Below, piece by piece: positions 51,897-60,950 of a DNA stretch of 64,000 bases. This DNA comes from Chitinophaga sp. YR627. GTDB lineage: Bacteria; Bacteroidota; Bacteroidia; Chitinophagales; Chitinophagaceae. A model generated the notes under the pieces. The model was given only the letters and a program-made list of their open reading frames with translations, had not been told where the DNA came from and searched no databases. Made by a program: the position numbers and the translations under genes. Numbering within the stretch: position 1 is the first letter of the stretch; each line of letters begins with the position of its first letter. The DNA lies in the NCBI RefSeq assembly GCF_900114995.1, contig NZ_FOUX01000001.1:1302001-1366000 (forward strand), written 5' to 3'.

Positions 51897-51972
51897 GAAT
51901 TAAGAATTAAAATACAACAAAGATCTCCGCTGCATTCCAAATTCTTAATTCATAATTCATAATTCTTAATTT
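51897..51972. repeat. AT-rich inverted and direct repeats (GAATTAAGAATT)
   Basis: GAATTAAGAATT (51897-51908) has its reverse complement AATTCTTAATTC at 51940-51951, and a near copy at 51961-51972. ATAATTCAT units lie between the last two. Such strings are frequent between Bacteroidota genes. Confidence 0.7.
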
Positions 51973-51973
51973 A

Positions 51974-52021
51974 AAAAAGCCCTGCAGTCTGAAGCGCTTT
52001 CCCTTCATCCTGCGGGCTTTT
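51974..52021. terminator. Bidirectional terminator between the kinase and susD-like genes
   Basis: AAAAGCCC-GCAG pairs with CTGCGGGCTTTT-like sequence (AAAAGCCCTGCA and TGCGGGCTTTT) around a 25-nt loop. A and T tracts on both sides serve both convergent genes. Confidence 0.75.
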
Positions 52022-52040
52022 CATCTAAAACCTGTAACAA

Positions 52041-53777
52041 CTAATAGCCGGGGTTCTGTTTAAACTGCGGGTTCGCCCCCAGAATATCTCTTCCTATAGG
52101 AAATATCGCGGTATGATCATCTGCATCCGGTTGCTTATCCCACCAGGTACCCGTATTAAATACGCCCCAGCGCACCAGATCCGTACGTCTGCGATTTTCA
52201 CCCAAAAACTCACGTCCCCATTCATCCAGTATCTCCTGGTCATTCAGCTGACTACCATCCGGTTTATACAGACTTGTAGACCCTTCCGGATAGTTACGCA
52301 CACGCACTGCATTCAGTAACGCAGCTGCGCCAGCCTTATCACCTGAACGATACTTACATTCTGCCAGTGAATAGTATATTTCTGACAAACGGACCTCCGC
52401 ATAAGCCGAGGTGATACGGTTAGGATCAGGCGTCGGATACACCGGATATTTGGCGAAGAACACACCTGAGTTATGGTCAGCATGGTTCATATTGGATTCT
52501 TTGTCTGCTACCGGCTGACCAGGCTTCGTGCCCAGAAACCAACCCACCTGATCGCGGATGAACAGTGGATAATCTCCCTTGTTGCCACGCACGGTATCCG
52601 GCACAGGATTGCCATTCACATTACGCTGGAAAGGCAGGTAACCATACAGGAACATGCCTTCACGTTTACTGTTGCCAAGATTCTTGTAAAGCTTCAGCCG
52701 CAGGTCATCCGGATAATGCTGAAACTTCACAAAAGGCTTACCCAGCTGGAAATTGTATTCAACACTGTCTACATTCCTGCCGGGTTGCAATGCAAACCTT
52801 GGATTAGACCTTCCAAAGTCCGTAAAGCCACAATACAACGGCGCCGCATCATAGGTCATCGCCCAGAAATACATACCGCCATCATACTGCCAGTGTGTAC
52901 GGGACAGACTGGAAGGAAAGCCATAGATAGTTTCCGAATTCAGCGATGTATTGGTATAATCAAAAGGAGCATCCCAGCGGGTATCCAGCTGATAACTACC
53001 ATATTTACCATCGATGATATCCTGACATACCGCCGCACAATCCGCATACCTGTCCTGTTTGATGTATGCCTGCGCATTGAGGTACAACCTTACAAGCAAT
53101 GCCGCCGCTCCGGCCTGTGTCCATCTGCCAATACCTTTTTCTCCCAGTGTCTCACGTTTAGGCAGATCAGGCAACGCCGCTTTCAGTTCTTCCTCTATAT
53201 ATTTGAACATGTCGGCAGGCGCCACCTGCGGACCACTCACCGTCGTATTTTTTACATCGTCAACGATCACAATATTGCGGTAGAAGTCAAACGCCCTGAT
53301 GTAAAACCAGGCACGCAGCGTTCTCAGTTCCGCTTTAAAATCAGCCAGCTCTGTCGGTGTGACGTTCAGTCTCGTCGGATCCGCGATTCCCTCCATGTCC
53401 TGCAGAGAGTTCGTCGCCAGTACAATACCCTGATAGAATGCCGTCCAGGCGCCATTGGTAAAGCCGTCCTGATTCGTCCAGGTATGATAATGCATACGCT
53501 GATAATAACCACCATCCTGCCAGTCACCCTGCCGGTTAAAAGTGCCTATTTCGTCCGTGCTGTTTTCACCTACCGCATAAACGTCATTTCCCTGGATACT
53601 CCAGTAAGCATGCTCAAAAGGGCGTAAGAAGTCCCTGATCACATCATCGCGTCTGGTCAGGAACTGCGACTCGTCGACCCTGTCATACACACTCTCCTCC
53701 AGTTTTGTACAGCTGCCCATTGTCATTGCAGTGATCAACGCAGCATTCATTATATATTTTCTATAGTTCTTTTTCAT
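52041..53777 (-). CDS. SusD/RagB-family nutrient-binding outer-membrane lipoprotein
   Basis: A 578-residue surface lipoprotein (lipobox TMGSC, Cys23). SusD features are the N-terminal LEESVYDRVDESQFLTRRDD, TPR-like helices (DFKAELRTLRAWFYIRAFDFY, AALLVRLYLNAQAYIKQ) and the C-terminal SEIYYSLAECKYRSGDKAGA...DEWGREFLGENRRRTDLVRWG. It forms the lid over the SusC transporter encoded 19 bp upstream. No glycoside hydrolase, lyase or peptidase gene adjoins the pair, so the substrate cannot be inferred. Confidence 0.95.
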   Translation of the reverse strand: MKKNYRKYIMNAALITAMTMGSCTKLEESVYDRVDESQFLTRRDDVIRDFLRPFEHAYWSIQGNDVYAVGENSTDEIGTFNRQGDWQDGGYYQRMHYHTWTNQDGFTNGAWTAFYQGIVLATNSLQDMEGIADPTRLNVTPTELADFKAELRTLRAWFYIRAFDFYRNIVIVDDVKNTTVSGPQVAPADMFKYIEEELKAALPDLPKRETLGEKGIGRWTQAGAAALLVRLYLNAQAYIKQDRYADCAAVCQDIIDGKYGSYQLDTRWDAPFDYTNTSLNSETIYGFPSSLSRTHWQYDGGMYFWAMTYDAAPLYCGFTDFGRSNPRFALQPGRNVDSVEYNFQLGKPFVKFQHYPDDLRLKLYKNLGNSKREGMFLYGYLPFQRNVNGNPVPDTVRGNKGDYPLFIRDQVGWFLGTKPGQPVADKESNMNHADHNSGVFFAKYPVYPTPDPNRITSAYAEVRLSEIYYSLAECKYRSGDKAGAAALLNAVRVRNYPEGSTSLYKPDGSQLNDQEILDEWGREFLGENRRRTDLVRWGVFNTGTWWDKQPDADDHTAIFPIGRDILGANPQFKQNPGY

Positions 53778-53796
53778 CTCTGTACCAGTTAATTGT

Positions 53797-56787
53797 TTAG
53801 AATGTTACCTGTAAGCCACCCAGTAACTGGATCGTTGCGGGGTAGAAGTTCAGATTACCCTGTACACCAGGCGTTAAGCCGTTAACAGGGTACAGATCAG
53901 GATCACCTCCCTTAAAGCTGGTGAAGGTATGCAGGTTGCTCGCCGATGCATACACCCTGAATGCATGCAGGTATTTGGAATTTACTTCACGGCCATAACC
54001 CAGCGATACGTTGTCGATCTTCACAAATGAACCCGATTCCAGGAAGTAGTCGGAAGCGAGGGAAGTAGTAGAAGAACTGGTCAGCTTAGCATACTTGCTC
54101 TTCGGATCGTAGGCGGATTTCAGCGTATTGGCATCGGATTGTGTAGCCGGCGTACCAACGTAGAAAGCCTGCATATTGAACAGCTTATAACCAAAGTTGC
54201 CCCTGAAGAAGATATTCAGGTCCCAGTTTTTATAACGGAAAGTGTTTCCCAGTGAGCCGGTGAATTTTGGCAGACCATTCCCTACAAACTGTTTATCATC
54301 TGCATTGGTCTGGTTAGCCGGTACGATTGTACCGTCTTTTTTGTAAGCCAGCAGTGCGCCATTCTCGTTTACACCGGCTGATTTCAGCATGTAAAAGTCC
54401 CCGATACGATGACCTTCCTGTAAACGTTGGATATTACCAGGACTACCCGGAGAAGGCAATCCTGCCACATCCTGGAACGGAGCTCCCTGGTACAGCTTAT
54501 TGGAGAAAGAGACGAATTTGTTATTGTTTAAAGCCCCGGCTAAAGACACATTGTAAGTGAAGTCATTAGACCTTACCACAGCGCCATTCAGCTGGATCTC
54601 CAGCCCCGTATTCTTCATCGTACCCACATTGGTGAAGGTCTGTGATTGCGGATTAGGTGGCAAAGGCACATTGTAGTAACCCAGCAGGTCCTTGTTGGTA
54701 CGTACATAGTAGTTCACCGAACCGGATAGACGACTGTTCAGCAGATCAAAGTCAAGACCTACGTTGAAGTTGATTGACTTTTCCCAGCCCAGGTTCGGGT
54801 TGATATTCTGTGAAGGCCCATACACCTGGTAAGTCGTACCATTGAAAGGGAAATAACCGTAACCACCATACAACAGCAATGACAGATAGTTACCAAAATC
54901 CTGGTTGCCGGTCACACCGTAATCGGCTCTCAGTTTCAGGTCATTCAGCCAGCTGATCTTATCCTTCAGGAAATCCTCGTCTGAGATCCGCCATGCGGCA
55001 GATACGGCCGGGAAACTACCCCATTTGTTGTTTCTGCCGAATTTGGAAGAACCTTCATGACGCAGACTCACCGTCAGGATGTACTTATTATCATAATCAT
55101 AGTTGATCCTGCCAAAGAATGCTGCCAGTCTGGAGTCATTCTGCGTGGAAGACACTGCGCTCTGTCCGTTGCCTTTATCACCGCCATTCCAGGTACCGGA
55201 ACCCAGATTGTTCCACAGGAAAGTATCGAATGGAAAATCGTAGTTGTTGGCTGCGAATTGCTGGTAGTTGAAGTAACTATAGGAATAACCGCCCAGGAAC
55301 TTAAAGTGATTCCTGTTCAGGTTCAGCGCATAGTTGATCGTCCATTCCAGGTTACGCTGGTCGTTATCCTGCTGCTCCTGTGAAGCATAGTTCGTCTTTG
55401 TCACCTGTCCTGCATGCACAATGGTCGTCAGGGTAGAAGGTGAGAAGAACAGGTTCTTGTAGGATGACCGGATATTAGAGATCGTTACCATGGAATTCAG
55501 GTTCCTGGTGATATTCACCCGGAAGGAACCACTCATGTCCAGTTGTTTGATCTCTGCCTGACTCTTGATCAGCCTTGCGTTCTCCACCGGGTTATTCGAG
55601 AAGAAGCCGGTATTGATATAACGATAGCCGGTGCTGTCGTAAATAGGCAGCGTCGGATTCAGCGTAAGTGCATTATTGAAATTTCCCTGGTCTGCATTGC
55701 TGGTTTTCATATACCTGGGCGCCACATTGAAGGAAACAGTATAGACATCCTCTTTGGAGGTGTGATTCAGGTTCAGACGTGCGCCATATTCCTTTTTGGA
55801 AGCACGCAGGTCAATCCCGTTTGCATTTCTGTAATCGGCCGAAGCAAAATAGTTATCTCTGGCCGTTCCTCCGGAAATCTGCAGGGTATGTTTCTGCGCA
55901 TACGCCGGTTCACGGGTCACCGATTTCATCCAGTCCGTATTACCGCCATAGTCAATACCCTGTGCCGGTGTAGCGCCAACACGGTACTTACGGAACTCTT
56001 CAGCAGTGAGTACATCCGGCTTCATGGTCAGACGGTCCATACTTACATATCCGCTGTACACCATTCTGGAATCGCCGCTACCTTTCCTGGTCGTGATGAT
56101 GATCACACCGTTACTACCCCTCGTACCATAAATAGCCGAAGCCGCACCGCCTTTCAGTACGTCGATGGATTCGATATCGTTCTGATTGATGTTGTCGATA
56201 TTACCGCCTGGTACGCCATTGATGACGTACAAAGGTCCAAGACCCGCACTACGGGAGGATACGCCTCTCAGCTGTATGCTGGGAGAGGAGTTAGGATCAG
56301 CCGTGGATGTATTGGATACCGTTAATCCGGCAACCTTTCCCTGTAAGGACATCAGTGGGTTGTTGGCGGCGACAGACTTCAGGTCCTCCGCCCGCACATG
56401 CGTGATAGCACTGGAGACTTCCCGTCTGTTTATCGTACCGTAACCCACACTTACTACTTCAACCCCTTTCAGATCACGGCTCAATGGCGCCAGTTTTATA
56501 GATAAAGTACTTTGGTTGGCAATAGCAACTGTTTGGGTTGCATAATCAATAGAGGAAAAAATAAGTTCCCTGGCACCGGCTGTGAGCGTCAGCCTGAAAA
56601 CGCCGTTCACGTCAGTTGCAGTACCGGTTTTGGTACCTGCAATTCTGACAGTCACCCCTGGTAATGGACTGTTGCTGGACGAGTCAATAACTTTACCTTC
56701 TATGACCCTGTTTTGGGCAAGTACCGGGTAAACGTGGACTAAGATCAGGGCAAAGCAGCTCAGTAATCGTAGAATTTTTAAAAACAT
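53797..56787 (-). CDS. SusC/RagA-family TonB-linked outer-membrane transporter
   Basis: A 996-residue transporter. It has a signal peptide (1-24), a carboxypeptidase-D-like regulatory domain (about 27-110; IEGKVIDSSSNSPLPGVTV), a TonB plug (about 120-240; LQGKVAGLTVS, LYVINGVPGG, VLKGGAASAIYGTRGSNGV) and a large β-barrel ending in LGGLQVTF. It imports a glycan or peptide with the SusD partner, powered by TonB. It has its own promoter region in the 402-bp gap shared with the divergent regulator. Confidence 0.96.
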   Translation of the reverse strand: MFLKILRLLSCFALILVHVYPVLAQNRVIEGKVIDSSSNSPLPGVTVRIAGTKTGTATDVNGVFRLTLTAGARELIFSSIDYATQTVAIANQSTLSIKLAPLSRDLKGVEVVSVGYGTINRREVSSAITHVRAEDLKSVAANNPLMSLQGKVAGLTVSNTSTADPNSSPSIQLRGVSSRSAGLGPLYVINGVPGGNIDNINQNDIESIDVLKGGAASAIYGTRGSNGVIIITTRKGSGDSRMVYSGYVSMDRLTMKPDVLTAEEFRKYRVGATPAQGIDYGGNTDWMKSVTREPAYAQKHTLQISGGTARDNYFASADYRNANGIDLRASKKEYGARLNLNHTSKEDVYTVSFNVAPRYMKTSNADQGNFNNALTLNPTLPIYDSTGYRYINTGFFSNNPVENARLIKSQAEIKQLDMSGSFRVNITRNLNSMVTISNIRSSYKNLFFSPSTLTTIVHAGQVTKTNYASQEQQDNDQRNLEWTINYALNLNRNHFKFLGGYSYSYFNYQQFAANNYDFPFDTFLWNNLGSGTWNGGDKGNGQSAVSSTQNDSRLAAFFGRINYDYDNKYILTVSLRHEGSSKFGRNNKWGSFPAVSAAWRISDEDFLKDKISWLNDLKLRADYGVTGNQDFGNYLSLLLYGGYGYFPFNGTTYQVYGPSQNINPNLGWEKSINFNVGLDFDLLNSRLSGSVNYYVRTNKDLLGYYNVPLPPNPQSQTFTNVGTMKNTGLEIQLNGAVVRSNDFTYNVSLAGALNNNKFVSFSNKLYQGAPFQDVAGLPSPGSPGNIQRLQEGHRIGDFYMLKSAGVNENGALLAYKKDGTIVPANQTNADDKQFVGNGLPKFTGSLGNTFRYKNWDLNIFFRGNFGYKLFNMQAFYVGTPATQSDANTLKSAYDPKSKYAKLTSSSTTSLASDYFLESGSFVKIDNVSLGYGREVNSKYLHAFRVYASASNLHTFTSFKGGDPDLYPVNGLTPGVQGNLNFYPATIQLLGGLQVTF

Positions 56788-57189
56788 AACAGTCTACTTA
56801 ATTGGTTCATAAACGCGAAATTTCATAGTTCATCGCTGCAGCTGATGAGTGTTGGTTCCAGTGCCGGTCATGGCATTTGAACTGGCTGACCAAATTAAGT
56901 CACGAATCAGGCGCATGCAGCCGGAGCCGGACCCTCCAACAGAAAAATCTAACCATTTTTTAGAATTTCTATCTGATAATCAATATCTTAGTCCAGGGTT
57001 TGTATAGAAAAATCTAAACCTATCCGACAGGTTTTCAAGGGATTAAGGGGAGAAAAAGAGGATTTTCCAACCTCCCGGTGATCTCCGGATCAGCCGGCAG
57101 AACAATACCGGAATTGTTTATAGCTTTCAGCTTGTCATCTGAAGAAGGGAAAAATTACGTACTACTTAAAAGAAGGATCTCACGTCCAT
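56788..57189. promoter_or_regulatory. 402-bp divergent intergenic region, susC-like gene / DUF6377 regulator
   Basis: AGAAAAATCTAACC (56941-56954) recurs as AGAAAAATCTAAACC (57006-57020), 65 bp apart. These copies lie about 155 and 220 bp upstream of the susC ATG and could be binding sites for the adjacent regulator. A CTTAATTTGG stretch near 56896-56905 (minus strand) resembles a -7 box. Nothing else is recognised. Confidence 0.5.
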
Positions 57190-58800
57190 ATGGATAAATT
57201 ATTAGTTGTTTGGTTTTTACTGCTTACTGGATTTAATGGATATGCGCAAACCGGTAAATCTGACAGTTTGCTAAACGTTCTGAAAATGGAATTGGGCAGT
57301 ATCAGCCTTTACGACCAGGCAAAACAAACACATATCAACCAGCTGCGCACCCAGCTAGGTCATACTGATACCAGGAACATCCACGCACAGTTTAAGGTAT
57401 GTGAGAAGATCTTTGAGGAATACCATTCCTTCAAATTTGATTCAGCATTTGTCTACGTCAGAAAGATGATCGATCTCGCTGCACAGTTTCATAAGACAGA
57501 CGATCTGGTCCATAGCAAAATACTCCTGGGAACAATTTTGCTGAACACAGGTTTTTATAAGGAAGCATTCGATGTCGCTGATGACATAGATAGCAGCGGA
57601 CTGTCCGATACGCTCAGGACAGATTACCTGATCCTGCGTGCCAGGCTCAATGCCGGCATTGCAGAGTATAATAATGATGCCTACTTTTCCGGACAGTATT
57701 ACCAGCAGTCGGCGGCCGACTTTAAAACCGCCGAAACAGTTACCCCATCCAACGCATTTGAACAGACCATCAATCTGGCCTTTATACCGGATTCGGTAAG
57801 ACAGCAACACCTGACACCTGACTTTTTCTTTAACACCATTATTCACCATCAACTGACCTATCACGGCGTAGCCATGGTCTCCACCAGGATCAGCTATGCC
57901 TATACAGGCTACGACCGGATCATGTTCCTGGCATTGGCCGCTATCAGTGATATCCGTTCTTCTACCAAAGAAACGCTCGCCATATTCCTGCTCGGACAGG
58001 AATTGTATAAGCTGGGAAGGACAAACGACGCCTACCTGTTCATGCAGGAAGCATCCAACAATGCGAGGTTCTACGGCACCAGGAACCGCGCCGTACAGAT
58101 CGAAACCATGTTGCCACTGATAGCTGGTAAAGTGATCGATCAGAAACAACACGAAAAAGACAGACTATTAATAGGTCTGTTGCTTTTCCTGATCGTCGCA
58201 GTAGTATTGTTCTTCCTGCTGGTCATCTATCGCAAACAGATGCTGCGGATCAAAGAGAACGAACGGATGATCAAAGAAAAGAACAGTGAACTGCAAAACG
58301 TAAATGGACGACTCTGGGAATCCTCCAGGATAAAAGAAGAACTCATCGGACTGTTTTTCAAAACCTGTTCCTCTTATATTGAAACCCTGGACAGAATCAA
58401 ACAACGTACGCTGCACAATATCAAACTGGGGAAATATAAAGATGTGACCCAGTTCCTGGAAGATGTACAGGTAGACGAGGAAAAGGAGAATCTGTACACC
58501 ATGCTGGATACCGTGTTCCTGACCATGTTCCCCAATTTCATTACCGCTTTTAACGCATTGCTGAAGAAGGAAGATCAGATCTGGCCAAAATCAGGCGACA
58601 CGCTCAATGCCACACTTCGCATCTTTGCACTCATACGCCTGGGTATCAACGAACAGGAAGCTATTGCTAAAATATTGGGTTACAGTGTCAGTACCGTCTA
58701 CACCTATAAGATGCGGGTGAAATCCCGCTCCGTGGTGCCAGCCGGAGACTTTGAGCAGAAAATAATGGAGATCAAATTCATCGACAGTTACGATCATTGA
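57190..58800 (+). CDS. DUF6377-type membrane regulator beside SusCD
   Basis: A 536-residue protein with signal peptide (MDKLLVVWFLLLTGFNGYAQ), a long periplasmic helical/TPR-like region, one transmembrane segment at about 326-348 (LLIGLLLFLIVAVVLFFLLV), a short coiled coil and a cytosolic C-terminal half. The latter ends with a helix-turn-helix-like INEQEAIAKILGYSVSTVYTYKMR (about 492-515). This is the layout of DUF6377 proteins, thought to control adjacent SusCD genes. It senses outside and probably binds DNA inside; the signal is unknown. Confidence 0.85.
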   Translation: MDKLLVVWFLLLTGFNGYAQTGKSDSLLNVLKMELGSISLYDQAKQTHINQLRTQLGHTDTRNIHAQFKVCEKIFEEYHSFKFDSAFVYVRKMIDLAAQFHKTDDLVHSKILLGTILLNTGFYKEAFDVADDIDSSGLSDTLRTDYLILRARLNAGIAEYNNDAYFSGQYYQQSAADFKTAETVTPSNAFEQTINLAFIPDSVRQQHLTPDFFFNTIIHHQLTYHGVAMVSTRISYAYTGYDRIMFLALAAISDIRSSTKETLAIFLLGQELYKLGRTNDAYLFMQEASNNARFYGTRNRAVQIETMLPLIAGKVIDQKQHEKDRLLIGLLLFLIVAVVLFFLLVIYRKQMLRIKENERMIKEKNSELQNVNGRLWESSRIKEELIGLFFKTCSSYIETLDRIKQRTLHNIKLGKYKDVTQFLEDVQVDEEKENLYTMLDTVFLTMFPNFITAFNALLKKEDQIWPKSGDTLNATLRIFALIRLGINEQEAIAKILGYSVSTVYTYKMRVKSRSVVPAGDFEQKIMEIKFIDSYDH

Positions 58801-58817
58801 CCACAACTGTACCAAAT

Positions 58818-58856
58818 AAAAAAGTGATACCCTTTTGAGAAGGTATCACTTTTTTT
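58818..58856. terminator. Strong bidirectional terminator after the DUF6377 gene
   Basis: AAAAAAGTGATACC pairs with GGTATCACTTTTTT around a 10-nt loop, with A and T runs on both sides. It serves the regulator (plus) and the TonB receptor remnant side (minus). Confidence 0.9.
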
Positions 58857-58872
58857 ATGTCGTTCAGGATGA

Positions 58873-58950
58873 TTACAAAGTCGGGTTCACACCGCCCATC
58901 AACCATCTGCCTGGCCTGTGTGCACCGGTCAGGTAAGACCTTGTCTGTTA
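58873..58950 (-). pseudogene. Relic of a second TonB-receptor C-terminus
   Basis: Directly after the stop of the TonB receptor gene, and in the same frame, the minus strand reads SYLTGAHRPGRWLMGGVNPTL and a stop codon (58875-58873). The receptor itself ends with TGAQMPGRWLMGGVRLTL. The DNA is also alike over about 65 bp (CCCATCAACCATCTGCC in both). This is the leftover end of a duplicated gene or a slipped 3' duplication, not a functional gene. Confidence 0.85.
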
Positions 58951-60870
58951 TTACAAAGTCAGTCTCACACCACCCATCAACCATCTGCCCGGCATTTGCG
59001 CACCTGTCAGATCAGCATATGTCTTATTGAAGACGTTGTCCGCTTCAACAGATAAGCTGAGCATATTCTTGATCACAAATACATCTGCTTTCACACTGGC
59101 GATAAAGTACTCTTTTGTCACTACACCCGCAATATTCGCTGCAGACTGAGGATCGCGTACTTTATACAAACCATTCGCGCTGATGGAGAACAATGAATTG
59201 CGATACTGCAACATACCATTCAACAGGAAACGCGCATGGGAAGAGATATAGAAAGAAGACTGTCCTTCCTGGATATCCGAATACAACCAGGTTGTACCGG
59301 CGGTCGCAGAAACCGTATGTTTTTCTTTATAGGTCTTCGTCCACTGGATATCTGTTTCCAGTCCGCTGGTCACCATTTTAGAAATATTGGTTGCCAGTGA
59401 ATAAGTACCGGTAGGTGACAGGTTGTGTTTATACGGCATATTCGCATATGGCGTAGTCGCCCAGTCAATCAGGTCGTTATACCGGCGCTGAAACACGGTT
59501 GAAGACACACGGAGGGTTTTACCAAAGTAGTCAGCACCTGCCTCATAACTGAAGGAACGTTCCGCTTTCAGGTCGGGATTGCCGATCTTACCACTGGTGA
59601 CGATCGGCTTGTTATTATTGTTGTAACGCTCGGTAAAGTCGGCATTACGGATGGTCTTACCCGCACTACCTCTTACCTGGAACTTTCCGGTACGGTAACT
59701 GGCATTCAGCTGAGGCACCAGTTCTGCACCACTGCGCTCATCCCAGTCCAGGCGTACCGCCGGACTCAATGTCAGCGCATCAAACAGGGTAGCGGTCATA
59801 GACACAAAACCAGCTGCCTGATTCACAGTATGATTCCCTCTGTCGTTGGAAACGATGTTTTTCTGCTGGAACTGTCCACCTGCTACGAGGTTGAGATCAT
59901 TGCTGAAGGCATGCTCGTAGATCGCCAGGGACTGGAATAATTTGCTACGGTTGTCATTGGCTAAAGACACAGAATTGTACACATAGTGATCCTTCATGTT
60001 CTTGTAGCCGGCCATCAGATTGAAAGCATCTTTACCCTTACGATACTGGAGATTCAGCTGTTGCCACCAGGTGGACAGCTTCTCACTGGCAGTATCAGAA
60101 GCGAAAGTGGTGTAGAAGTTCTGCGCAGCAAATTTGCGGCTGTCATAACTTAAACGGTAAGACAGTTTCCAATTTTCGTTGAAACGGTAACTGGCAGAAC
60201 CGGAAACGGTATGCAGGTGGAAATAACCATCGATGCCTCTTTGCGGCTGACCGTCAGCATTGTTGGTTTGTCCGCCGATATTCACCGCCAGTTTTTCCGT
60301 ACTGTAATAAGCATTGGCGTTAGCGTTGAACAGCCCATATTCACCACCGGTTACACCTGCCGTGATCTTTCTGGTCGGCGTAGGCGTACCCGTACGGGCA
60401 AATGTTTTGGTGATGATGTGGATCACACCGCCTACCGCATCAGATCCATAGATGGCCGAAGAAGCACCTTTCAGGACCTCAATATGGTCAATTTCTGCCG
60501 GATTAACCGGTATATAGCTGCTGAAATGGCCCGTATTGGGGTCATTTACGCGTATTCCGTCAAGTATTACCAGTACCTGCTGAAAAGTACCACCCCTAAT
60601 CACAATATCACTACCGGCGCCCATTGGGCCCTTTGCCTGCACTTCCACACCAGGAAGGTAACGCAGTACCTCGTCCACGGAGTGAACAGGCATTCTGGCG
60701 ATATCCTCGCCTTTGATAACATAGAGGTTACGACCGGTTTTGGAGCTTACCACTGGATTGACAGTAGCGGTAACGGTGACTGCATCCAGATCACTTATCT
60801 TTTCCTGGGCCTTCAGTGTCAGCGTACAGAGTAAACTGGCGGCCACCGGCAAAGTTAATTTCGAAAACAT
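58951..60870 (-). CDS. TonB-dependent outer-membrane receptor
   Basis: A 639-residue receptor from ATG 60870; an upstream in-frame start adds nine residues before the signal peptide (MFSKLTLPVAASLLCTLTLKAQ) and lies beyond the -7 box. The plug (about 30-160) has VTVTATVNPVV, LRYLPGVEV, VLVILDGIRVNDPN and IEVLKGASSAIYGSDAVGGVI. The barrel ends in GGVRLTL with a downstream relic. Its short, SusD-less form resembles BtuB/siderophore-type receptors; B12, metal chelate or other ligand cannot be told. No riboswitch precedes it. Confidence 0.92.
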   Translation of the reverse strand: MFSKLTLPVAASLLCTLTLKAQEKISDLDAVTVTATVNPVVSSKTGRNLYVIKGEDIARMPVHSVDEVLRYLPGVEVQAKGPMGAGSDIVIRGGTFQQVLVILDGIRVNDPNTGHFSSYIPVNPAEIDHIEVLKGASSAIYGSDAVGGVIHIITKTFARTGTPTPTRKITAGVTGGEYGLFNANANAYYSTEKLAVNIGGQTNNADGQPQRGIDGYFHLHTVSGSASYRFNENWKLSYRLSYDSRKFAAQNFYTTFASDTASEKLSTWWQQLNLQYRKGKDAFNLMAGYKNMKDHYVYNSVSLANDNRSKLFQSLAIYEHAFSNDLNLVAGGQFQQKNIVSNDRGNHTVNQAAGFVSMTATLFDALTLSPAVRLDWDERSGAELVPQLNASYRTGKFQVRGSAGKTIRNADFTERYNNNNKPIVTSGKIGNPDLKAERSFSYEAGADYFGKTLRVSSTVFQRRYNDLIDWATTPYANMPYKHNLSPTGTYSLATNISKMVTSGLETDIQWTKTYKEKHTVSATAGTTWLYSDIQEGQSSFYISSHARFLLNGMLQYRNSLFSISANGLYKVRDPQSAANIAGVVTKEYFIASVKADVFVIKNMLSLSVEADNVFNKTYADLTGAQMPGRWLMGGVRLTL

Positions 60871-60894
60871 GCTGTTTGGTTTGATATTGGCCGG

Positions 60895-60902
60895 CAAAGG
60901 TA
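60895..60902 (-). promoter_or_regulatory. Putative -7 element (TACCTTTG) for the TonB receptor
   Basis: TACCTTTG fits TAnnTTTG and ends 24 bp before ATG 60870, so the receptor has its own promoter downstream of the terminator of the preceding gene. Confidence 0.5.
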
Positions 60903-60906
60903 CAGG

Positions 60907-60940
60907 AAAAAAGCATCACTGCTGCGGTGTGTCTGGATGC
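60907..60940 (-). terminator. Terminator after the metallohydrolase-like gene
   Basis: On the minus strand GCATC pairs with GATGC (60940-60936 with 60917-60913) and is followed by TTTTTT. It begins 11 bp after the stop at 60951 and separates this gene from the TonB receptor. Confidence 0.65.
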
Positions 60941-60950
60941 AGAACGTATG

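Noticed and set aside
52473..53627. 384-codon plus-strand frame opposite the SusD gene
   Set aside because: It is the antisense shadow of susD; the His/Arg/Ile-rich translation has no family features.
55543..56325. 260-codon plus-strand frame opposite the SusC gene
   Set aside because: Antisense shadow of the conserved SusC plug and barrel coding sequence.
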